Shown: in pieces, positions 50,553 to 58,704 of the stretch | Layout: each line of letters begins with the position of its first letter | Numbering within the stretch: the first letter of the stretch is position 1 | DNA from: Albimonas sp963977235 | GTDB lineage: Bacteria > Pseudomonadota > Alphaproteobacteria > Rhodobacterales > Rhodobacteraceae | Reading direction: 5' to 3' | NCBI RefSeq assembly: GCF_963977235.1 | Contig: NZ_CAXBOD010000021.1 | Location: 3,010 to 67,009, forward strand | DNA length: 64,000 nucleotides | The notes under the pieces: model-generated | Seen by the model: only the letters and a program-made list of their open reading frames with translations | What the model was told of the DNA's origin: nothing | The model's database searches: none | Translations under genes and position numbers: made by a program

Positions 50553-50768
50553 GTCGCCTCGTCTCCTGTGATGAGGGCGGCCAGGGCGGGCGACCGTGGC
50601 GCGCAGCGCCGCGGAGTCCCGTCCGGCCGCCCGGATGGGGTCGGGGTCCGAGCATGGCGCGCCGCGCCGCCCGCGTCATCCCCCGGGATTGGAAACGGCC
50701 GCGCGCCGGAAGGGGCGCGCGGCCGCGGTCATGTCTCGCCGTCCGGCGCGCGGCCCGGGCCGCGCGCG

Positions 50769-52568
50769 TCAGCCTTCGGCCTTCTTCTTCCGCTTGAACG
50801 ACCGTTTCACATTGCCCAGCACGTCCACGTCCACGCCCTGCGTGCGCATGATGATGTACTGCTGGGTGAAGGTGATGATGTTGTTGGCCACCCAGTAGAT
50901 CACGAGGCCGGCCGCGAAGCTGCCCAGCATGAACATGAACACCCAGGGCATCCAGGCGAAGATCATCGCCTGGGTCTTGTCCGTGGGCATCGGGTTCAGC
51001 TTCTGCTGCAGCCACATGGTGATGCCCAGCAGGATCGGGAACACGCCGATCGAGACGATCCCCAGCATGGACGAGTGGTCCGGCGCCGCCCAGGGCAGCG
51101 CCCCGAAGAGGTTCATCCAACTGGTGGGATCCGGCGCCGAGAGGTCGTGGATCCACAGCATGAACGGCGCGTGGCGCATCTCGAGCGTCACGAACAGCAC
51201 CTTGTAGAGCGAGAAGAAGATCGGGATCTGCAGCACGATCGGCAGGCAGCCCGCGGCGGGATTGGCTTTCTCCCGCTTGTAGAGGGCCATCATCTCCTGC
51301 TGCATCTTCACGCGGTCGTCGCCCACGCGCTCCTTGATCTTCTCCATCTCCGGCTGGAGCTTCTTCATCTTCGACATGCTGACATACGACTTGTAGGCCA
51401 GCGGGAAGAGGACGAGCTTCACGCAGAAGGTCATGGCGATGATCGACCAGCCCATGTTGCCGATCAAGCCTTCGAAGAACAGCAGCATCTGGGCAAAGGG
51501 CTTGGTCAGGAAGAAGAACCAGCCCCAGTCGATGGCGTCGACGAAGCGCGGGATTCCCGCCGCCTCGTAGGCCTCGATGGTCTTGAGCTCCTTGGCGCCG
51601 GCGAACAGCTGGGTCGCCACCGCCGCGGTGGCGCCGGGCGCGACCGCCTGCACGGGCAGGCGCATCTCGGTGCGGTACTCGGCCCCGTCGGGGCGGGCGA
51701 CATACTTGAAGACCGCGTCGAAGGGCTGGCCCGTGGGGGCGATCAGCGTGGTCATCCAGTACTTGTCGGTGAAGCCCAGCCAGCCCGCATTGCTCACCGG
51801 CACCACCTGCTGGCGCACGCCGGGGCCGCCGGAGCCCTCGAGGTCCTCCATGTCGCCATAGTCGAGCTCGTTGAGCACGCCGTCGAACTTGCCCAGCGCC
51901 CCCTCGTGGAGGATGTAGAAGTTCACCGTCTCCGGCTCGCCCCGCCGCACGACATAGGCGTAGGGCGCAAGGCTGACCGCGGCCTCGGTGGTGTTCTCGA
52001 CGCTCTGCTCGATCGAGAACATGTAGTTGTCGTCGAGCGAGATGGTGCGGCGGAAGATCATCCCCTCGCCGTTGTCCCAGGCCAGCGTCACCGGCGCCGA
52101 GGAGGTCAGGACATCGCCCTTCTCCAGCGTCCACTCGGTGTTCGGGCCGGGGGTGGCGACCGGCGTCTCGGCGGTCGGCAGCCAGCCGTAGACGGCCAGG
52201 AACGGATGCGGCGTGCCCAGCGGCGCCAGCAGCGTCACGTTGGGCGAGTCGTCGTCCAGCGTCTCGCGGTAGTCGTCGAGCGTCAGCTCGTCGATCCGAC
52301 CGCCGCGCAGCGAGATCGAGCCGGTGACCCGGTCGCTGTCGATGGTCACCCGCGGGGTGTCGGCGGCCTGCGCCTCGGGCCCGGTTCCGCCCGAAGGCGC
52401 CGCCCCCGTGGCGCCGCCGCCCGCAGGCGCGCCGCCCTCGGTCGACGAGACCTGGGCCGTCGGCTCCTGGGGCTGCTCGACCGGCTGGGGCGGGAACAGC
52501 ACGAACCAGACTGCGACCACAACGAAGCTCAGCACCGCGGCGATGAGCATGTTTTTCTGTTCGTTCAT
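50769..52568 (-). CDS. yidC: Membrane protein insertase YidC
   Basis: A 599-residue inner-membrane insertase. The first membrane helix (about 6-26, MLIAAVLSFVVVAVWFVLF) is followed by a low-complexity linker and a large periplasmic β-domain (about 75-360). The conserved helical core has LFFEGLIGNMGWSIIAMTFCVKLVLFPLAYKSYVSMSKMKKLQPEM and QQEMMALYKREKANPAAGCLPIVLQIPIFFSLYKVLF. The C-terminus is basic (KRSFKRKKKAEG). The start ATG 52568 has GGGAGCGCTGG upstream. In many relatives rpmH and rnpA precede yidC; here they do not, and the gene begins a unit with MOSC and engB. Confidence 0.97.
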   Translation of the reverse strand: MNEQKNMLIAAVLSFVVVAVWFVLFPPQPVEQPQEPTAQVSSTEGGAPAGGGATGAAPSGGTGPEAQAADTPRVTIDSDRVTGSISLRGGRIDELTLDDYRETLDDDSPNVTLLAPLGTPHPFLAVYGWLPTAETPVATPGPNTEWTLEKGDVLTSSAPVTLAWDNGEGMIFRRTISLDDNYMFSIEQSVENTTEAAVSLAPYAYVVRRGEPETVNFYILHEGALGKFDGVLNELDYGDMEDLEGSGGPGVRQQVVPVSNAGWLGFTDKYWMTTLIAPTGQPFDAVFKYVARPDGAEYRTEMRLPVQAVAPGATAAVATQLFAGAKELKTIEAYEAAGIPRFVDAIDWGWFFFLTKPFAQMLLFFEGLIGNMGWSIIAMTFCVKLVLFPLAYKSYVSMSKMKKLQPEMEKIKERVGDDRVKMQQEMMALYKREKANPAAGCLPIVLQIPIFFSLYKVLFVTLEMRHAPFMLWIHDLSAPDPTSWMNLFGALPWAAPDHSSMLGIVSIGVFPILLGITMWLQQKLNPMPTDKTQAMIFAWMPWVFMFMLGSFAAGLVIYWVANNIITFTQQYIIMRTQGVDVDVLGNVKRSFKRKKKAEG

Positions 52569-53140
52569 CCAGCGCTCCCGGACGCGCAACTCGGAGGGTC
52601 GGCCGCCTTGAACCTGCCACAGAGGACGAGGTCAAGGCGTTTCGGGGACGCGCCTGGGCGCCCTGATCCCGTCCGCGGCGCCCACGCCGTGCGCAGGCGC
52701 CTGCAGGGCCGCTCCCGCGACCTGCGCGGGACGGGCGGTCAATGGCGCCCCCGGCCCGCCGACGCAAGCCCTTGCGCCCCGCGCGCCTGCGCCCGGGCCC
52801 CGCATGCCCCTGACGGACGGCGGCGCGGGAGGGGCCTGCGGCGCGACGCCTCCCCCGCTCGCGGCGCCGTGATCTCACCCGAGGCGGCCTCCCCTTGCGA
52901 CGCGGCGCGCCTTGACGTGGGCGCCTCGGCTCGCGAGACTCGGGGACGAACTGCGTCGCGCTCATGGGAGGGCGCGGCCGGAGGGAGCGAAGCGATGGGT
53001 CCCCGCCCCCAGCGCGGTCCGTGCCGCCCACGCCGCGAGGCCCGACGCCCGGGCGCGGCGCGCCCGGCCCGCCGCCGCCGCCCGCGCGACCCCGGTCCCG
53101 GGTCCGCCCCGCCGCTTCGCCAGTCAGGGAGCCGCGGCGC
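52569..53140. other. 572-bp divergent gap upstream of yidC and pgl–pgi
   Basis: No rnpA, rpmH or other gene could be recognised. The long Arg-rich frames here are shadows of GC-rich DNA. Promoters for yidC (minus) and the pgl–pgi gene (plus) should be present; no clear hexamers. Confidence 0.5.
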
Positions 53141-55519
53141 ATGACCGCCGAGCTCGTCGCCGCCGCGCCGCCGCTCTACGAGCTTCGCCGATTCCGCGAT
53201 CCCGACCAGCTCGCCCAGGTGGCCGCCGAACGCATCGCCGAGATCCTGCAGGCCGCCGTCGCCCGGCGCGGGCGCGCGGTCGCGGCCCTCTCGGGCGGGG
53301 CCACGCCCCAGCGCACCTACGCCCGGCTCGCGCGGCGGGATCTGGACTGGTCGCGGATCACCATGACGCTGGTCGAGGACCGCTGGGCGCCGCCCTCGGA
53401 TCCCACCTCGACGCAGAACATCCTCGACCTGTGCCTGTTCATGGACAGCCGCGCACGCGGGGCGCGGTTCTCGCCCCTCTACACCGGCGACCCCACGCCC
53501 GAGGCGGGCCTGCCCGGGGCCGAGGCGCGGCTGCGCGCGCTGGGCCGGCCCTTCGACCTGGTGGTGCTGGGGCTCGGCCCGGACGGCCATGTCGCGGCCC
53601 TGTACCCGGGCGCCGAGGGGCTGGCCGAGGCGCTCGATCCCGACGGCGCGGCGCTGCTGGCCCCGATCCGGGCGCCGGGCCGCGGTGGGCCGCGCGTCAC
53701 CCTGACGCTTTCGGCGATCCTGCAGGCGCGCCGCATCCTGCTATTGTTCTCGGGACCGGCCAAGTCGCGCGCCTTCGCCCGCGCGCTGCAGCCCGGACCG
53801 GTCGAGGAGATGCCGATCCGCGCCGTCCTGCGCCAGCGTCGAACGCCGGTCGAGGTCTTGTGCGCGCAAACCGACGGAGCCGATGTGACCACTCCCATCG
53901 ACGCGGCCTGGAAGGCCGTAGAGACCGCCCGCGACCGCCTGGCCGGGCGCCGCATCGCCGACCTGTTCGCCGCCGACCCCGCGCGCTTCGAGACGCTTTC
54001 GGCGCGCCTGGACGACATGCTGTTCGACTATTCCAAGACCGGGCTCGACAAGGGCGCGGTCGAGGCGCTGACCGGTCTCGCGCGCGCCGCCGGGGTCGAG
54101 GCCCTGCGCGAGGCGATGTTCGCGGGCGAGCCGATCAACGCCACCGAAGGCCGCGCCGTCCTTCACGCCGCCCTGCGCGCCGCCCCCGGCGACTCCTTCG
54201 CCGCCGAGGGCGAGGACGTGATGCCCCAGGTGCTGGAAACCCGCGAGCGCTGCCTGGCCTTTGCCGAGGCCGTGCGCAGCGGCGCCTACGCCTCGGTCTC
54301 CGGCAAGCCCTTCACGGATGTGGTCAACATCGGCATCGGCGGCTCGGACCTCGGCCCGGTGATGGCGGTCGCGGCGCTGGCGCCGGCGCACGACGGGCCG
54401 CGGTGCCATTTCGTCTCCAACGTCGACGGGGCGCATGTGCGCGACGTGCTGGCGGGGCTGGACCCGGCCACGACGCTGGTGCTGATCGCCTCGAAGACCT
54501 TCACCACCATCGAGACGATGACCAACGCCCACACGGCGAAAGCCTGGATGGAGGGGGCGCTGGGCGATCGCGCGGGGGCGCATTTCGCCGCCCTCTCGAC
54601 CGCCCTCGACAAGGTCGAGGCGTTCGGCATCGACCAGAGCCGCGTCTTCGGCTTCTGGGACTGGGTCGGCGGGCGCTACTCGGTCTGGTCGGCGATCGGG
54701 CTCAGCCTGATGATCGCCATCGGCCGCGACGACTTCGAGGAGTTCCTGCGCGGCGCGCGCGTCATGGACGCCCATTTCCGTCAGGCGCCGCTGAGCGAGA
54801 ACCTGCCCGTCCTGCACGCCCTGGTCGGGGTCTGGCACCGCGACGCGCTGGGCCTGCCCAGCCGTGCGGTGATCCCCTACGACCAGCGGCTGGCGCGCCT
54901 GCCGGCCTATCTCCAGCAGCTCGACATGGAATCCAACGGCAAGACCGCGCGCCTTCGCGACGGGCTGGCCGGCGAGACCGGTCCCGTGGTCTGGGGCGAG
55001 CCCGGCACCAACGGCCAGCACGCCTTCTTCCAGCTGCTTCACCAGGGCACGACGGTGATCCCGGTCGAGTTCCTGGTCGCCGCCAACGGCTGGGAGCCGG
55101 ACCTCGCCCACCACCACACCCTGCTGCTGGCCAACTGCCTCGCGCAGTCCGAGGCGCTGATGGCCGGCCGCTCGGAGGCCGAGGCGCACGAGATGATGAT
55201 CGCCGAGGGCAAGCCCGAGGCCGAGGCCCGTCGCCTCGCCCCCCACCGCGCCTTCCCCGGCGACCGCCCCTCGACGACGCTGATGTATCGCCGGCTGGAC
55301 CCGTTCACCCTGGGGCGGATCGTGGCGCTCTACGAGCATCGGGTGTTCGTCGAGGGCGCGATCTGGGGGGTGAACAGCTTCGACCAGTGGGGGGTCGAAC
55401 TGGGCAAGACGCTCGCCAAGGCGCTCGAGCCGATGGTGACGGGCGAGACCCCGGCGACGGCCAAGGACGGCTCCACCGCCGGCCTGATCGCCGCCCTCCA
55501 CGCCCTGCGCGAGGGCTGA
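53141..55519 (+). CDS. pgl-pgi: Fused 6-phosphogluconolactonase–glucose-6-phosphate isomerase
   Basis: One continuous frame of 792 residues. Residues 1-240 are a 6-phosphogluconolactonase (ALSGGATPQRTY, VEDRWAPPSDPTSTQN, GLGPDGHVAALYPG, SGPAKSRAF). Residues 249-792 are a glucose-6-phosphate isomerase (FVSNVDGAHV, SKTFTTIETMTNA, GGRYSVWSAIGL, ESNGK, GEPGTNGQHAFFQLLHQG, RIVALYEHRVFVEGAIWGVNSFDQWGVELGK). The linker is under ten residues. At residue 249 the codon is GTG (53885-53887), starting VTTPIDAAWKAVE, the usual first residues of Pgi, and GGAG stands five bases before it. So either a true fusion or two in-frame products. Both act on glucose-6-phosphate metabolism (oxidative pentose/Entner–Doudoroff and glycolysis). 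Zwf is not in the window. Confidence 0.92.
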   Translation: MTAELVAAAPPLYELRRFRDPDQLAQVAAERIAEILQAAVARRGRAVAALSGGATPQRTYARLARRDLDWSRITMTLVEDRWAPPSDPTSTQNILDLCLFMDSRARGARFSPLYTGDPTPEAGLPGAEARLRALGRPFDLVVLGLGPDGHVAALYPGAEGLAEALDPDGAALLAPIRAPGRGGPRVTLTLSAILQARRILLLFSGPAKSRAFARALQPGPVEEMPIRAVLRQRRTPVEVLCAQTDGADVTTPIDAAWKAVETARDRLAGRRIADLFAADPARFETLSARLDDMLFDYSKTGLDKGAVEALTGLARAAGVEALREAMFAGEPINATEGRAVLHAALRAAPGDSFAAEGEDVMPQVLETRERCLAFAEAVRSGAYASVSGKPFTDVVNIGIGGSDLGPVMAVAALAPAHDGPRCHFVSNVDGAHVRDVLAGLDPATTLVLIASKTFTTIETMTNAHTAKAWMEGALGDRAGAHFAALSTALDKVEAFGIDQSRVFGFWDWVGGRYSVWSAIGLSLMIAIGRDDFEEFLRGARVMDAHFRQAPLSENLPVLHALVGVWHRDALGLPSRAVIPYDQRLARLPAYLQQLDMESNGKTARLRDGLAGETGPVVWGEPGTNGQHAFFQLLHQGTTVIPVEFLVAANGWEPDLAHHHTLLLANCLAQSEALMAGRSEAEAHEMMIAEGKPEAEARRLAPHRAFPGDRPSTTLMYRRLDPFTLGRIVALYEHRVFVEGAIWGVNSFDQWGVELGKTLAKALEPMVTGETPATAKDGSTAGLIAALHALREG
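53876..53887 (+). promoter_or_regulatory. Candidate internal ribosome binding site and GTG start for Pgi
   Basis: GGAG at 53876-53879 and GTG at 53885-53887 are separated by five bases, in frame with both domains. The GTG encodes the Val where stand-alone Pgi proteins begin with Met. An ATG-TGA (53883-53888) in another frame overlaps it. Confidence 0.45.
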
Positions 55520-55848
55520 GGCGCAGTCCCCGCGGCCGCTGCGTTCCCGACCTGGACGCCCCTGCCCGCCGGCGCCGCTCCGCGGCCTCGGCGCGCGCTC
55601 ATCGGCCTTGTTCGAAGGGCTGCCTCCCTGCCCCTCCCTGTCCAGCCGGATGCCTCGCCCTCGGCTCAGACCCCGACGGCCTCGGCATCGCAGAGACCTT
55701 GCCGGGCCGCGAGCTTGGGCCGTCCGGGGCGCCGGACGTCATGCGGACGCGCGGGCGCGGGGGAGGCCCGGCGACGCGGCAACCGCGCCGGTCCCGGCCG
55801 GCCGCTCGGGCCGGGCGGGGCGGCGTCGGCCGTTCCCGCGGCGCGAGC
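55520..55848. other. 329-bp gap between convergent genes
   Basis: No coding frame or T-tailed hairpin was recognised. GC-rich throughout. Confidence 0.5.
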
Positions 55849-56337
55849 TCAGGAGGGGCCGCGCAGGGCCGCCTCGATGCCCGCGATGTCGATCTTGCGC
55901 ATCTCCATCATCGCGGCCTGCGCGCGGGCGGCTGCGGCGGGGTCGGGGTGCGAGAGCGACTCCATCAGCATCCGCGGGGTGATCTGCCAGCGGAACCCCC
56001 AGCGATCCTTGCACCAGCCGCACATGATCGCCTCGCCGCCATGGCCCACGATCGCGTCCCACAGACGGTCCGTCTCGGCCTGGTCCTCGGTGTACACCTG
56101 CAACGAGTAGGCGTCGTTGGGCTGCACCTGCGGGCCGGCGTTCAGCAGCGCATAGGGCAGGCCGAGCAGCGTCATCTCGACCACCTGAACCGCGCCCGCG
56201 GGCGCGTGGCTTGCGCCGTCGGGCACGCGGATGAGCGTCTCGACTCGCGAGTCAGGGAAGGTCGCAGCGTAGAACTCCGCCGCCGCCTCCGCCTCGGCGT
56301 CGAACCACAGGAACACGGCGGCCTTGCGTTTCGTCAT
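55849..56337 (-). CDS. VOC/PhnB-like protein
   Basis: A 162-residue vicinal-oxygen-chelate-fold protein of the PhnB / 3-demethylubiquinone-9 methyltransferase-like group. It has AVFLWFDAEAEAAAEFYAATFPDSRVETL, VEMTLLGLPYALLNAGP and the typical GGEAIMCGWCKDRWGFRWQITPRML. Members of this group are often of unknown activity, many lacking catalytic metal. The ATG 56337 is used; a longer frame upstream has no conserved residues. Single gene between the pgl–pgi unit and tRNA-Thr. Confidence 0.88.
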   Translation of the reverse strand: MTKRKAAVFLWFDAEAEAAAEFYAATFPDSRVETLIRVPDGASHAPAGAVQVVEMTLLGLPYALLNAGPQVQPNDAYSLQVYTEDQAETDRLWDAIVGHGGEAIMCGWCKDRWGFRWQITPRMLMESLSHPDPAAAARAQAAMMEMRKIDIAGIEAALRGPS

Positions 56338-56580
56338 GGCCTTTCTCCTCAAGGGGGCGCGGTCGGGCGACCCGGTCGGCGATCCCGCCGCCGGCCATTC
56401 CGGCAGGCTTGCAATCGACACGTGAGACGTCACGGGCGACAGCGTCAACCGGGCATCGACGGGGTTATGATCGCCCCCATGGCGCGCCTCGGCATGATCG
56501 CCGCGGACACACCCGGGACACGCGCCGGAGCCGGCGCGTTCAGAGGAGAGGCAAGACATGCCTGAACGTGTGGGAGAGGG

Positions 56581-56656
56581 TGGTGCCGGTGATAGGACTC
56601 GAACCTACGACCCCATCATTACGAATGACGTGCTCTACCAGCTGAGCTACACCGGC
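56581..56656 (-). tRNA. tRNA-Thr (anticodon CGU)
   Basis: A 76-nt cloverleaf on the minus strand. Acceptor stem GCCGGTG/CACCGGC, D-arm TAGCTCAGCTGGTAGAGCA, anticodon loop TTCGTAA giving CGT (threonine ACG), T-arm with GGTTCGAGTCC, discriminator A and encoded CCA. Normal in every respect. Confidence 0.96.
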
Positions 56657-57107
56657 AACCGGGCGCCGATCTAGCCGAGGCGCCGGGGCTTGGCAAGCCT
56701 CGCGGCGCCCCGGCGGACGCAACGTCGCCCCCTTCCCGCAACGGAAACCGGATGCGGGCGCGGAGCGGAGGGCGCCCGGTCCCTTCCCGGAACGGCGGCG
56801 AGATCGGGAGACGAGGCGGATAGCCTGCGGGCACACCCCCCGCGGCGCTCGGCAAGGCTCTGGTGTCGAAACCCTTTCTGCCCCTTCGCCGGCGCAGGTC
56901 AGCCGCCGCCGCAGGGCGGGAGGCAGGACCGCGAGGCGGGCGGAACCGCGCGGTCCGCTCGGCCGGGAATATCCGGGGGGCGGCGGGGCGCTGGGGGTCG
57001 GGCAGGCCGGACCAGGCGGGCCGGACGGGCAGGCCCGGGCTCCGAAGCGGCAAGCCCCGCGGCCGGGGGCCGCGGGGCTTGCTTGATCCTGCAGGCTGCG
57101 GCCGCGC
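56657..57107. other. 451-bp gap between tRNA-Thr and hemY
   Basis: No gene is recognised. The only clear signal is the hemY terminator at 57051-57081. The region upstream of the tRNA (56657-56760) should hold its promoter. Confidence 0.5.
57051..57081 (-). terminator. Terminator hairpin after hemY
   Basis: A perfect 14-bp stem CAAGCCCCGCGGCC/GGCCGCGGGGCTTG (57051-57064, 57068-57081), loop GGG, 27 bp past the hemY stop. On the minus strand it continues CCGCTTCGG, so the T-tract is weak. Confidence 0.7.
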
Positions 57108-58604
57108 TCAGGCCGCGGGGGCGCCCTTCTCGGGGGCGGCGGGGGCCGGCTCCGCCTGACCCTCCACCGCGTCCTCGGCGGCTTCGGGGATGTCCCGCTC
57201 GGCGGCGGCGCGGCCCTCGAGGCTGGCCAGGATCACCGGCAGCAGCGCCTGCTGGGCGGCCGAGGTCTCGCCGGCGCCCGAGGGCTGCTTCCAGGACAGG
57301 GAATCGACCGCCCGACACTCCTCGCAGACCGGGGTCCAGGCCTCATGGACGTGGCCGCAGGCGTCGCAGGTCCAGGCCTCGCCGCGGGGCGCCGAGAGGG
57401 CCTTGGCGAGCCAGGCGCGCACCACATGGTCGTCGGCGCCCGAGCCGCGCTCGACGGCGGCCATGATCGCCAGGCTGCGGGTGGTGGGTCGGGTGTCGGT
57501 CAGATTGCCCAGCGCGCGACGGGCGCCGGGGAAGTCCTCGTCGGCAAGCGCCAGCTCGGCCTCGAGCATCTGCGACTCGGGGTGGTCGGGGTTCTCGGCG
57601 GTCAGACCCTTGAAGCGGCGACGACGAGCCTCGGGGCTTTCGTCAGGGACGAGGGCCGCGAAAGCGCCGGCGATCTCGGGGTGGGGCGAGGTTTTCCAGG
57701 CCTGCCGGAGGACCCGCTCGGCCTTCGAGACCTGCTTCTGCGCCGCCAGCGCGCGGGCGGCGGCCACCGCGGCGGGGGCCAGCGCCGGCGAGCGGCGGTT
57801 GGCCTCCAGCGCGGCGTCCTGAGCGCGGGCGTGATCGCCCTGGGCTTCGGCGACGCGCGCCTCGGCCAGCGCCAGCACGGCATCGCGACGGGCGCCGACC
57901 TCACGCGGGAGGGCGCCGGCGCGCACCTCGGCGGCGAGCGTGCGGCGGGCGGCGGCCCAGTCCTCGGCCCCGGTCTGCAGGTCGAACAGGCGCGTCATCA
58001 CGCCCGCGTCGCGCGGGCGCAGGGCGAAGGCGCGCTCGGCCAGCTTCTGGGCCTTGGCGGTCTCGCCCCGCTCCATCGCCTGATCGAGCAGGCCGCGCAC
58101 GCCGATCGCCTGGGTGCGCTTGGTCCGCGCGAGCGCCTTGAAATAGACCTCGGCCCGGTCCTCCTGCCCCGCGGCGCGGGCGGCCTGGGCGGCGAGCAGT
58201 TCAGCCAGTTCCGGACGGTCGAGCAGCTTGCCCGCCCGCTCGGCCTTGGCCAGGGCCCGGCGGGGGTCGCCCTCGGCCATGGCGATCATGCCGCCCTCGA
58301 GCGCCTCGAGCCCCCGACGGGTGCGCGAGCGGCCGAAGAAGCGGCTGACCGCGGTCTCGTCGCCCGAGAGGAACCGCGCGCAGGCCAGCAGCAGCCCGAT
58401 CAGCTTCCACAGCAGCCACAGCGCCAGGACCGTCCCGAGGAAGATCGCCACGAAGGTCAGCGGATCGAACGAATAGGCGCGCCCGTCCCAGACGATCTCG
58501 ATCCCGCCGGGCGTGTCCAGAAGCACGCCGATCCCGTAGGCGACGGCCGCGGCCAGCGCCACGAACAGGCCCGCGCGCACCAGAAGCCAGATCATCCCGT
58601 GCAT
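57108..58604 (-). CDS. hemY: HemY-family membrane protein with TPR-like repeats
   Basis: A 498-residue inner-membrane protein, the HemY N-terminal family and not the protoporphyrinogen oxidase also called HemY. Two N-terminal membrane helices (about 3-25 and 45-72) are followed by helical TPR-like repeats (about 95-370). Near the C-terminus a zinc-ribbon-like pair CDAC (413-416) and CEEC (427-430) is followed by AVDSLSWKQP, as in alphaproteobacterial homologues. Its exact function in the haem pathway is unknown. Start ATG 58604 (MHGMIWLL) is chosen because GAGAGAAGG precedes it directly; ATG three codons later is the alternative. Downstream of mic60 in the conserved hemC–hemD–mic60–hemY order. 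Confidence 0.9.
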   Translation of the reverse strand: MHGMIWLLVRAGLFVALAAAVAYGIGVLLDTPGGIEIVWDGRAYSFDPLTFVAIFLGTVLALWLLWKLIGLLLACARFLSGDETAVSRFFGRSRTRRGLEALEGGMIAMAEGDPRRALAKAERAGKLLDRPELAELLAAQAARAAGQEDRAEVYFKALARTKRTQAIGVRGLLDQAMERGETAKAQKLAERAFALRPRDAGVMTRLFDLQTGAEDWAAARRTLAAEVRAGALPREVGARRDAVLALAEARVAEAQGDHARAQDAALEANRRSPALAPAAVAAARALAAQKQVSKAERVLRQAWKTSPHPEIAGAFAALVPDESPEARRRRFKGLTAENPDHPESQMLEAELALADEDFPGARRALGNLTDTRPTTRSLAIMAAVERGSGADDHVVRAWLAKALSAPRGEAWTCDACGHVHEAWTPVCEECRAVDSLSWKQPSGAGETSAAQQALLPVILASLEGRAAAERDIPEAAEDAVEGQAEPAPAAPEKGAPAA

Positions 58605-58704
58605 CCTTCTCTCTTGCGTCCGGTCGCGCCGGACGAGTTCGCGGCGCGCCGCCCCCCGCGCCGCGAGCCCGAGGGCGCGGCGGACCGGGGGCGGCGCGAT
58701 TTTT

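Noticed and set aside
52569..53140. rnpA or rpmH hidden upstream of yidC
   Set aside because: The Arg-rich minus-strand frames lack the conserved RnpA and L34 sequences and look like ordinary high-GC shadow frames.
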